DNA of 64,000 nt from Phycisphaerales bacterium (GTDB taxonomy: Bacteria; Planctomycetota; Phycisphaerae; Sedimentisphaerales; Anaerobacaceae), in the NCBI GenBank assembly GCA_030602885.1, contig JAUVYV010000020.1:1-64000 (forward strand). Reading direction: 5' to 3'. The notes beneath the pieces are model-generated. The model saw only the letters and a program-made list of their open reading frames with translations. It was not told the origin of the DNA and ran no database searches. Made by a program: the position numbers and the translations under genes. Position 1 is the stretch's first letter. Each line of letters opens with the position of its first letter. Shown one piece after another: positions 41,582 through 48,548 of the stretch.

Positions 41582-42513
41582 GGAAAATCGCGGTATTAAA
41601 CCAGAAGGGGGGAGTGGGCAAGACCACAACGGTGGTCAATATTGCGGCGGCCCTTGCAAATATGGGCCAGCGGGTCTTGGTTATCGACCTCGACCCGCAG
41701 GGACATCTGACGACCCATTTCGGGGTCGATCCCGAAACGATAGAGGCGGGGGCCTACAAGGTCCTCATGCAGTCGGCCAATATCGAACAGGAGATGCTGC
41801 TTGTTCGGGCGAATCTCTGGCTGCTGCCTGCCAATATAGATTTGGTCGGGGCGGAGAGCGAACTGGTGAGCGTTGTAGGCAGGGAGACGATTCTACGCGA
41901 GGCACTTGCAGGTCTGGAAGATAAGCTTGATTACCTTTTAGTGGATTGTGCGCCGTCACTTGGACTGCTGACGCTAAACTCGCTTGCGGCCGCCGAAGAG
42001 GTGCTGATACCGCTTCAGCCGCACTTCCTGGCGTTACAGGGATTAGGTAAACTGCTGCAGACGGTCGAGCTTGTCAACAAGCGGATTAACCCGAAGCTAC
42101 GGGTCAAGGGGGTTTTGCTTTGCATGTTCGACAGCAGGGCGTCACTGCCGAAGGAGGTCAAGGCCGACATCGAGCAATTTCTCGATAATGCCCGCGGCAC
42201 CGACAGCGCGTGGTCGCAGGCGCAGATTATGCCCGTCTATGTTCGCAGGAACATCAAATTGGCCGAGGCGCCGAGCTACGGCCAGACGATTTTCGAGTAC
42301 GAACCGAACTGCCACGGCGCGGAGGATTACAGGAAAGTCGCTGAATTCATCCACAACCCGATTGCATTTTCGGTCGAGCCGTTTGAGGTTGCAGGCAATG
42401 AGCCACCGCCTGTAGAGATAAAGGAAGTGCCCCTGTCCAATTCGCAAGAGCCGGTATCCGAATTTACGCCGGCGGCAGACGATACGCCGCTCGAATCCGA
42501 ACAGCAGGTATAG
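41578..42513 (+). CDS. ParA/Soj-family ATPase
   Basis: This 311-residue partition-type ATPase has a deviant Walker A, KGGVGKTTTVVN, the Walker A' string VIDLDPQGHL and Walker B LLVDCAPS. The core ends near residue 260 and a Pro/Glu-rich, probably disordered tail follows. It is co-translated with nusB and has no parB nearby, so it may position another complex rather than chromosomes. Its last codons (DDTPLESE) recur at 45540-45564, on the far side of the four-gene island, in a diverged form that also reads as a tail with its own stop. The 3' end of this gene is therefore the probable insertion point. Confidence 0.88.
   Translation: MRKIAVLNQKGGVGKTTTVVNIAAALANMGQRVLVIDLDPQGHLTTHFGVDPETIEAGAYKVLMQSANIEQEMLLVRANLWLLPANIDLVGAESELVSVVGRETILREALAGLEDKLDYLLVDCAPSLGLLTLNSLAAAEEVLIPLQPHFLALQGLGKLLQTVELVNKRINPKLRVKGVLLCMFDSRASLPKEVKADIEQFLDNARGTDSAWSQAQIMPVYVRRNIKLAEAPSYGQTIFEYEPNCHGAEDYRKVAEFIHNPIAFSVEPFEVAGNEPPPVEIKEVPLSNSQEPVSEFTPAADDTPLESEQQV
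42478..42502. repeat. Island border direct repeat, left copy (att-like)
   Basis: GACGATACGCCGCTCGAATC followed by CGAAC is identical to 45540-45564. This copy lies in the last codons of parA. Together they bracket about 3.04 kb of A+T-rich DNA holding four coupled genes. The pattern fits site-specific insertion at the 3' end of a gene, though no integrase is present. Confidence 0.8.
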
Positions 42514-42567
42514 ATTTGAATGCACCAAAGACGACCGGTCAAGCGTGATATGCGAAGGGATTTTGAT

Positions 42568-42596
42568 TTGACAGGAATTGCGGTTGTGGATATTAT
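42568..42596 (+). promoter_or_regulatory. Consensus sigma-70 promoter of island operon
   Basis: TTGACA at 42568-42573, a 17-bp spacer, then TATTAT at 42591-42596. This is a near-ideal housekeeping promoter inside the island, 43 bp before the first ATG. GGAGG at 42626-42630 follows at good spacing. The operon probably does not depend on read-through from parA. Confidence 0.75.
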
Positions 42597-42638
42597 ATAA
42601 ATATGTCACAATGGATGAACATAATGGAGGTCAAGTAA

Positions 42639-43223
42639 ATGATGATACTCACGGGGAAAAAATTTATATTATTGCTTTTATACACGCCGACTAGTGATGA
42701 TAAAGTTAATATTCCGATTTCCGGAAGAACAAGGTTAATGAAAATGGGCTTCCTATTTAAGGAAGAACTCAAAAGCGATTTCGAGAAAGACAAAACTTTT
42801 GAAGAGTTAGCATTGCCGGAATACTTTGCATGGAAATATGGTCCTTTTTCGGGCGAACTGCTAAATGACCTTGAGTTTCTGGTAAATCAAAGCTACATTA
42901 AATCCACAAGCGGAGGCATGCCCATAGATGCTACGATAGCTGAAGCCGAATTCGGTGAATATGATTATTGGGTAGAGGACATAGATGAATTTCGCTCCAG
43001 AGAATATGAGGAAGAGTCTTTCGAGCTTACTGAAGAAAAAGGTGTTCCAGAAGCACAAAAAATTTGGAAAATCCTTTCTGAGAACCAGAAAAAAATAATA
43101 AGCGAATTCAAAAAGGTATTAAATCAGGCATCCTTAAATCGGATACTGGAATATGTTTACAAGAAATACCGGAAAGATGGTTATATTGACAGGTCGTTAA
43201 TCAGAGAAAGGTATCTAGCATGA
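42639..43223 (+). CDS. Panacea/SocA-like protein (island gene A)
   Basis: This 194-residue protein has an N-terminal half resembling the Panacea/SocA-like (DUF4065-type) domain of antitoxins and phage-related regulators: KFILLLLYTP, IPISGRTRLMKMGFLF, then WKYGPFSGELLNDLEFLVNQSYI. The C-terminal half is acidic and helical and ends RILEYVYKKYRKDGYID. It is expected to be cytosolic, with a regulatory or protein-neutralising role. GGAGG lies 8 nt before ATG 42639, and a strong promoter lies upstream. Its stop overlaps gene B (ATGA). Assignment rests on the pattern GRTRLMK plus YGPFS and needs a profile search. The composition is A+T-rich, unlike parA. Confidence 0.65.
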   Translation: MMILTGKKFILLLLYTPTSDDKVNIPISGRTRLMKMGFLFKEELKSDFEKDKTFEELALPEYFAWKYGPFSGELLNDLEFLVNQSYIKSTSGGMPIDATIAEAEFGEYDYWVEDIDEFRSREYEEESFELTEEKGVPEAQKIWKILSENQKKIISEFKKVLNQASLNRILEYVYKKYRKDGYIDRSLIRERYLA

Positions 43224-43723
43224 TAGAATCTCTGCTTGGTTATATAATCGGAGGCTTCAGCTTGCTTGCAGGTTTATCTGTCATGCTTATTCGCAATGTT
43301 GATAGCGAATTGTTGGATAGTAGGCGAACTATAAAAGACCAATTTATTGCTGCCTATAAGGAATTTGCTGAAAACACAATTGGAGAAGCAATTGACACAG
43401 ACAAATTGAATATGTCCATAAGGCGCTTAAAAGATTTGCATTGCGCAAGCCATTGGGATTTGATAAAACTTAGAATAATTGAGTGGTTGATAAGCAAGTC
43501 ATTTTTATTGATGATACTGGTGTGGGGCTTTGTGGCAACCTTTTTGTTTATTGGACATTTAGGTTTTGACGAGAATCGTACTGTCTGTAGAGTTATTTTT
43601 CTTAATGTCTTTCCCTTCTTATTACTTGTGATTCAAATTCTCTATGTCGCTTGGATGGTAAATAGAGAGCAATATCTTAAAAGGATTAAAGAGGCATACA
43701 AGAATTTAGAGTATCCGTCATGA
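43220..43723 (+). CDS. Three-helix membrane protein (island gene B)
   Basis: This 167-residue protein has hydrophobic helices at about 4-23, 93-113 and 124-147, separated by a polar 65-residue segment and ending in a charged tail. No family is recognised. In a coupled operon with a nuclease-like and a transglycosylase-like gene it could be a membrane anchor or an effector that perturbs the membrane. It overlaps both neighbours by ATGA, so production is stoichiometrically coupled. Confidence 0.7.
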   Translation: MIESLLGYIIGGFSLLAGLSVMLIRNVDSELLDSRRTIKDQFIAAYKEFAENTIGEAIDTDKLNMSIRRLKDLHCASHWDLIKLRIIEWLISKSFLLMILVWGFVATFLFIGHLGFDENRTVCRVIFLNVFPFLLLVIQILYVAWMVNREQYLKRIKEAYKNLEYPS

Positions 43724-44127
43724 CCGAACAGGCAATTGTAAATGCAGTCGTTGAAACACTCATGGTAGATGGATTTACCGTCGCAACTGAGGTTGCAAAC
43801 TTTTATCGCAGTGCTGATATTGGAGCCCTATCCAGAAATGGTGATGTGTGGGTAGTCGAATGTAAGGTCTCGAATATTGGTCAGGCGATAAAACAGGCAA
43901 AGACACATAAATTGTCTGCGGATAAGGTTTTTATTGCGACGTTCTATAAAAAGACACGAGAAATAACTCTTAGAAGGATTAGGGAGGCAGGTTTGGGATT
44001 GTTTTATGTTATGCCGGATGGTTCTGTAAGCAAACCGGTTGAGCGGCCTAAGCGAAATAGGCCATGGGGATTGGCAAGGAAGAAGCTTTCAAAAAGAATA
44101 CTTGAGTTGAGGGAGATTTATGGCTAA
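43720..44127 (+). CDS. PD-(D/E)XK nuclease-like protein (island gene C)
   Basis: This 135-residue protein carries a compact restriction-endonuclease-like core: a Glu in TEVANFY (E24), ADIGAL with D33, then WVVECKVS with E47 and K49, and a following helix starting GQAIKQA. The order E-(8)-D-(13)-ExK matches PD-(D/E)XK nucleases and Holliday-junction-resolvase-like folds. The C-terminus is basic (RPKRNRPWGLARKK), suiting nucleic-acid binding. It would be a metal-dependent DNase. It overlaps gene B by ATGA and gene D by 8 bp. Confidence 0.7.
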   Translation: MTEQAIVNAVVETLMVDGFTVATEVANFYRSADIGALSRNGDVWVVECKVSNIGQAIKQAKTHKLSADKVFIATFYKKTREITLRRIREAGLGLFYVMPDGSVSKPVERPKRNRPWGLARKKLSKRILELREIYG

Positions 44128-45481
44128 ACATATATATCATTACAACACTCATGCGGAAAAAAGATATTTTCTGGGGCCGGAGCATCACGATTTGTATGAC
44201 ATTATTGCTCTAAATGGAAACATTGTATCCCATACGCCACCAGCGATAGCAGCTTTTCTTGCTACTGCTGCGAAAGATTTTTATATTGATCCGCAGACTC
44301 ATGCCTTTCAACATGCAACTATTCATCTCAAAAGGGATGTCAGTGACAAGAAAAAGAAAGAAAAGCCACTATATAAATTTAAGCCATCAATCAAAAAATT
44401 GGCAAAGGAACGATTAGGAACGCCTTTTTCTGATGTAATTACAAAAGATAGACCAATAAATCCGACGCTTTTTTTAGATAATGGTAAAATTAAGAATGAT
44501 GTCATAGATATTGTATGCCAAAGTGTTAAGAGGTTTCAACTGGATATGATTGAAAGCGAACTGGATGATGAGGCCAAAGAGCTAATGGGAGAGCCTTCCA
44601 CCTTCCTACCCAAGTTTGTAATTGCACCATATTTTTATCTGTCAAAACACCATTGGAAAGAATGGCTTAAGATTAATATATCCTGTTACCAAAGAATGAA
44701 AGCACTTGTCAAAGAAGTGCCGACGTATTTAAGTCTGGTTGTTTCAAAAGAGGCCTTGGATAACGATGGTGCTATTGTTAGTGCATTATCGACTGTGAAA
44801 CCTGATGGATTGCTATTGTGGATTGACAGCCATGTTGAAGAAGAATTAAGAAAGTCTGAGGTGGAAAGATATATCCATTTTCTCCAGGGGCTCAAGGGCA
44901 CTACCGAGACTTTATATAACTCCCATGGTGGGTATTTGTCTATTTTGTTATGCCATTCTGAAAAAGGATGTTTAGACGGTGTAGCACATTCGGTAAATTA
45001 TGGCGAACATCGAAATGTTATTCCAATAGGCGGTGGGTTGCCAATGGCACGCTTTTATTTGCACTCGCTACACTCACGATTAAGATGGGGTGATGTGGTA
45101 GAAATAGTTCAACATAGGGGCTGGCTTGATTCTGTTGGTAGTTATAGGGAGAAAATCTGTAAGTGCCATCAATGTCAGGAGTTGTTTGAAGAAAAAGGTT
45201 CAGCAGAGAAAGCCTTTGATTTATATGGAAAGAGTAACCCTGTTACTATTACCCGGCGCAATGGGACAATAGTTAGATTGGAATATCCAACAAAAGAAGC
45301 TAAGCAGGCAGCAACTCGCCATTATCTTTATAATAAAGCAAAAGAATTTGATGATATTCGAGAAAAGACTTTTAGCGAACTTTTGCAAGAACTAAATTCA
45401 ACATACAACGAAATTTCTGTGGATTCTGGAGAAGATGCTGTAGCACATTTGCTAACGTGGCATAAGGTTCTTGAAACCTGA
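44120..45481 (+). CDS. tRNA-guanine-transglycosylase-like protein (island gene D)
   Basis: This 453-residue protein has a C-terminal CKCHQC (C347, C349, C352) followed by a 48-residue gap and RHYLYNKAKEF (H401). That matches the CxCxxC...H zinc site of tRNA-guanine transglycosylases, where archaeal forms read HNLYV. The preceding ~300 residues fit a TIM barrel: DFYIDPQTHAFQ (possible nucleophile D57), WIDSHVEE and VNYGEHRNVIPIGGGLP. Enzymes of this superfamily exchange guanine in RNA, or in DNA (DpdA), for 7-deazaguanines. Which nucleic acid this one uses is unknown. It starts inside gene C with GGGAG upstream and is the last gene of the coupled operon. No 7-deazaguanine synthesis genes are in the window. 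Confidence 0.7.
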   Translation: MAKHIYHYNTHAEKRYFLGPEHHDLYDIIALNGNIVSHTPPAIAAFLATAAKDFYIDPQTHAFQHATIHLKRDVSDKKKKEKPLYKFKPSIKKLAKERLGTPFSDVITKDRPINPTLFLDNGKIKNDVIDIVCQSVKRFQLDMIESELDDEAKELMGEPSTFLPKFVIAPYFYLSKHHWKEWLKINISCYQRMKALVKEVPTYLSLVVSKEALDNDGAIVSALSTVKPDGLLLWIDSHVEEELRKSEVERYIHFLQGLKGTTETLYNSHGGYLSILLCHSEKGCLDGVAHSVNYGEHRNVIPIGGGLPMARFYLHSLHSRLRWGDVVEIVQHRGWLDSVGSYREKICKCHQCQELFEEKGSAEKAFDLYGKSNPVTITRRNGTIVRLEYPTKEAKQAATRHYLYNKAKEFDDIREKTFSELLQELNSTYNEISVDSGEDAVAHLLTWHKVLET

Positions 45482-45493
45482 TATAAGTAATCA

Positions 45494-45531
45494 TCGCAAA
45501 ATTATTGGCTCAAATTCAGTTGAATTTGCGA
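45494..45531. other. Nested palindromes at island right end
   Basis: CAAATTCA-GT-TGAATTTG is a perfect 8-bp stem (45511-45528), and it is enclosed on the right by a longer TCGCAAA...TTTGCGA pairing. It lies just after the gene D stop and just before the right border repeat. It could be a weak terminator or a recombinase binding site. Confidence 0.45.
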
Positions 45532-45539
45532 CGTTGGTA

Positions 45540-45564
45540 GACGATACGCCGCTCGAATCCGAAC
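45540..45564. repeat. Island border direct repeat, right copy (att-like)
   Basis: This is identical to 42478-42502 over 25 bp. Around it an open frame reads SNSVEFATLVDDTPLESEPQ followed by Leu and TAA, which aligns with the ParA tail ending DDTPLESEQQV. The right end therefore carries a diverged version of the last ~20 codons of parA, not just a short duplication. Confidence 0.75.
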
Positions 45565-45712
45565 CACAGCTATAACCAAATCATACGGTCTGCAAACCGA
45601 ATTCGCGTGCTGCTAATATGTGATTTTGACGGTGAGTATCGAGTCGGTTTCCGGAAGAATAGGTCGGTCGCAAGCCGATTCTTCGGCTAATATGTCGGAC
45701 TATGTAGGGACA

Positions 45713-45849
45713 ATGAATAGGCCGGAATCGGCGGAACTCAGAGCGGCTAAGGTTCTTGCGGAAGGATATCGGCTGGATTATAATCACCATCGGCCGCACA
45801 GCTCGCCGGACTATATGACGCCGGCGGCATTTGCGGCGAGATATATTCG
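45713..45849 (+). pseudogene. IS3-type transposase C-terminal remnant
   Basis: An open stretch contains ELRAAKVLAEGYRLDYNHHR followed by PHSSPDYMTPAAFAARY, the C-terminal end of the integrase-core (DDE) transposase of IS3/IS481-type elements (usual form YNHRRPHSSLGYxTP). Nothing of the N-terminal or central catalytic part is present, and no terminal inverted repeats were found. It is a decayed insertion sequence lying between the island and the beta-helix gene. Confidence 0.75.
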
Positions 45850-45873
45850 GTACAGTTGCAGAAAGGACTTGTT

Positions 45874-48537
45874 ATGCCGCCCGCAAGATTCAGTGTAGTT
45901 CTCCTTTTGGTTTTGCTTGCCGCCTCTATTGGACAAGGCAGGGTCTTGTTCGTTTCGGACAGCGGCAGGGACGATAATCCGGGGACACATTTCTATCCGT
46001 ATGCAACCTTGCAGAAGGCGGCCGACGCTGCAGAACCGGGCGATTCGGTTTATGTACTGGCCGGTTATTATAAGGAGAAGGTTCTTATACGGAATATCAA
46101 AGGCAGCAAGGATAAGCCCGTTGTCTTCAAGGCGCTTGGCGAGGTCGTGCTCGAAGGGCCCGATGATATCTCGCTTAAAGGATATGATTTGAAAATCGGC
46201 GATTACGATATGCCGCTTTCGTCACAGGAGCATCCTTATTATCCGTATTATCCTGGCGCGGTGGTGCGGATAGAGAATTGCAGCAACGTGAGATTCGACA
46301 ATTTTATTGTGCGCGATTCGAAGTGGCTCGGGATCGCGGCGTATAATTGCGAGGGGCTGACAATCTTCGGGTGTACGGTGACGGACACTATGGCGTCGGG
46401 TATCTATGTGCTGGATTCGAAAAAGGTGCTTGTCGCTCACAACGAGGTGATGCGCGCTTGCGGATATCTGCATCGCCAGAGGGTGCACGGGTCGCAGGAG
46501 TTCGTCTCGATGGTGAACTGTGTTGATTTTGAGGTTGCGTATAACCGGGTGCACGAGAGCGGGACATGGGAGCGCGTCGAAGGCAAGCACAGCGGCGTGG
46601 GGGGCGAGGGTATCGATGCGAAGGAGCACTCACAGAACGGCAAGATTCATCACAACTATGTCTATAACCTCAGCCGATTGGGTATCTATATTGACGCATG
46701 GGATGCGCAGGATTTGAGGAACGTCGAGGTATATAACAACGTAGTTCACGATTGTCTCAACGGCATAGCTATCGGAGCGGAGCAAGGGGGGACGGTTGCG
46801 GGACTGAAGATTTACAATAATGTCCTGTACCGCAATCGTGGTGCGGCGCTGGAGCTGTTTTCGTGGGGCAAGAACGGCAGAAAGAGGGACATCAAGATTT
46901 ATAACAACACGATTTGCAACAATCAGGGGACAGGTATCACCCTGGGGACAGAGTTGAGTGAGAATATTGAGGTCTTCAACAATATAGCTGTCAAGAACGG
47001 CAAGAGGGACTTCAGTGCGGGTACGGCCGTGAACGTCACCGAGGGCGGGAACATCTTCGGCAGGAATCCCAGGTTTGTGGATATGGACAGGGGGGACTTT
47101 CGGCTTACGGCTGAGAGTCCGGCAATTGATACCGGCGAGGGCCAAGCTTTAGGTGACAGGGACATGGGTGACGGGCCTCGCGTGGTGGGTGAGAAGGTTG
47201 ATGCGGGGGCGTATGAGCTCGGGAGCAAGCCGGAAAGCCCGCGGGCGATATTTGTATCGAAGAAGGGTAGCGACGACAACACGGGAACAATATTCAGTCC
47301 GGTCGCGACGCTGCAGAAGGCGGCGGACACGGCCGGAGCCGGGGACAGCGTTTATGTCATGCCCGGCTATTACGAACAGAAAGCCGTCTTAAAGAACAAG
47401 GCGACAAAGGAAAAGCCGATTCTTTACAAGGCCGTTGGCCGGGTAATTATAGATGGGCCAGGTGATATTATGCTCACCGGGTCTTTGCCAGAGATACGCG
47501 ATGCGAATGTGTCTATCTCTTCGCCGAAGCATCTTTACTATCCTTATTACCGTGGTGCTGTCATAAGAGTTGAGGATTCGAGCCATGTCACTATAGACGG
47601 CTTTGATATCCGCGACTCCGAGTGGTTCGGGATCTCGGGGCTTTACAGCAATAACATATCGGTGCTGCACTGCAATATTCAGGATACGATGTCTTCGGGC
47701 ATTTACATTCTTGAGTCCAAGAACATTACGGTTGGCTATAACGAGGTGATGCGTGCGTGCGGGTTCAACAGGCGGATTGAGAGCCACGGCTCGCAGGAGT
47801 GCATTTCAATCGTCAACTGCGACGGCTTCGAGGTGATGTACAACAGAGTTCACGAGCCGGCGATTTACAGTTGGACCGAGGGCGGGGGCACGGGTGTGGG
47901 CGGCGAGGGCATCGATGCGAAAGAACATTCCAAGAACGGAAGTATTCATCACAACTACGTCTATAACCTCGAACGTGGTGCGATTTACTGCGATGCCTGG
48001 AATTCGCACGACTTCGGCAATATCGATGTCTATAACAACGTGGTCCACAACTGTACGGGCGGTATGGGTGTCGGCGCAGAGGACGGCGGAACGGCAAGCA
48101 ACATACGGTTTTACAACAATGTGATATACAACATCAAATGGGGAGGTTTCGGGATTGCATCGTGGGGGCCGAACGGGGACAAAAAGGAGGTCAAGGTTTA
48201 TAACAATATCATTTACAACTGCGGTCTCGGCGGGATAAGTCTCGGCGACGAGCGAAACAGCGGTATCGAGGTGTTCAACAACATATCGTTCAAGAACGGC
48301 CCGAAAGGAGAAGACAACTATGATCCGGGTACGGCCACGAATGTAAAAGCGGGCGGCAATCTGTTCGGGATTGACCCCAGGTTTGTGAATATAAGTTTTA
48401 ACAACTTCAGGTTGTCGGCAGGCAGTGCCGCGATTGATTCCGCTGTTGAGTACACCGTGCCGCCTCTTGATATGGACGACCGGCCGAGGACCACAGGTGC
48501 GGCGATGGATGTCGGGCCCTTTGAGTATCAAAAATAA
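45874..48537 (+). CDS. Secreted duplicated beta-helix (polysaccharide-lyase-like) protein
   Basis: This 887-residue exported protein has a signal peptide (about 1-25). It consists of two homologous beta-helix modules of ~430 residues, each opening with a (V/I)FVS-G-DDN-GT string and ATLQKAAD and sharing EGIDAKEHS, GSQE and HHNYVYNL. Such right-handed helices are typical of polysaccharide lyases and epimerases. The second module ends DRPRTTGAAMDVGPFE, as is common in planctomycete helices. The catalytic residues cannot be named. ATG 45874 has AAAGGA upstream; the track's earlier TTG is not needed. It is first in a run of glycan genes: DUF3604 protein, SSS symporter, deacetylase-like protein. 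Confidence 0.75.
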   Translation: MPPARFSVVLLLVLLAASIGQGRVLFVSDSGRDDNPGTHFYPYATLQKAADAAEPGDSVYVLAGYYKEKVLIRNIKGSKDKPVVFKALGEVVLEGPDDISLKGYDLKIGDYDMPLSSQEHPYYPYYPGAVVRIENCSNVRFDNFIVRDSKWLGIAAYNCEGLTIFGCTVTDTMASGIYVLDSKKVLVAHNEVMRACGYLHRQRVHGSQEFVSMVNCVDFEVAYNRVHESGTWERVEGKHSGVGGEGIDAKEHSQNGKIHHNYVYNLSRLGIYIDAWDAQDLRNVEVYNNVVHDCLNGIAIGAEQGGTVAGLKIYNNVLYRNRGAALELFSWGKNGRKRDIKIYNNTICNNQGTGITLGTELSENIEVFNNIAVKNGKRDFSAGTAVNVTEGGNIFGRNPRFVDMDRGDFRLTAESPAIDTGEGQALGDRDMGDGPRVVGEKVDAGAYELGSKPESPRAIFVSKKGSDDNTGTIFSPVATLQKAADTAGAGDSVYVMPGYYEQKAVLKNKATKEKPILYKAVGRVIIDGPGDIMLTGSLPEIRDANVSISSPKHLYYPYYRGAVIRVEDSSHVTIDGFDIRDSEWFGISGLYSNNISVLHCNIQDTMSSGIYILESKNITVGYNEVMRACGFNRRIESHGSQECISIVNCDGFEVMYNRVHEPAIYSWTEGGGTGVGGEGIDAKEHSKNGSIHHNYVYNLERGAIYCDAWNSHDFGNIDVYNNVVHNCTGGMGVGAEDGGTASNIRFYNNVIYNIKWGGFGIASWGPNGDKKEVKVYNNIIYNCGLGGISLGDERNSGIEVFNNISFKNGPKGEDNYDPGTATNVKAGGNLFGIDPRFVNISFNNFRLSAGSAAIDSAVEYTVPPLDMDDRPRTTGAAMDVGPFEYQK

Positions 48538-48548
48538 AGGCAGGTAGT

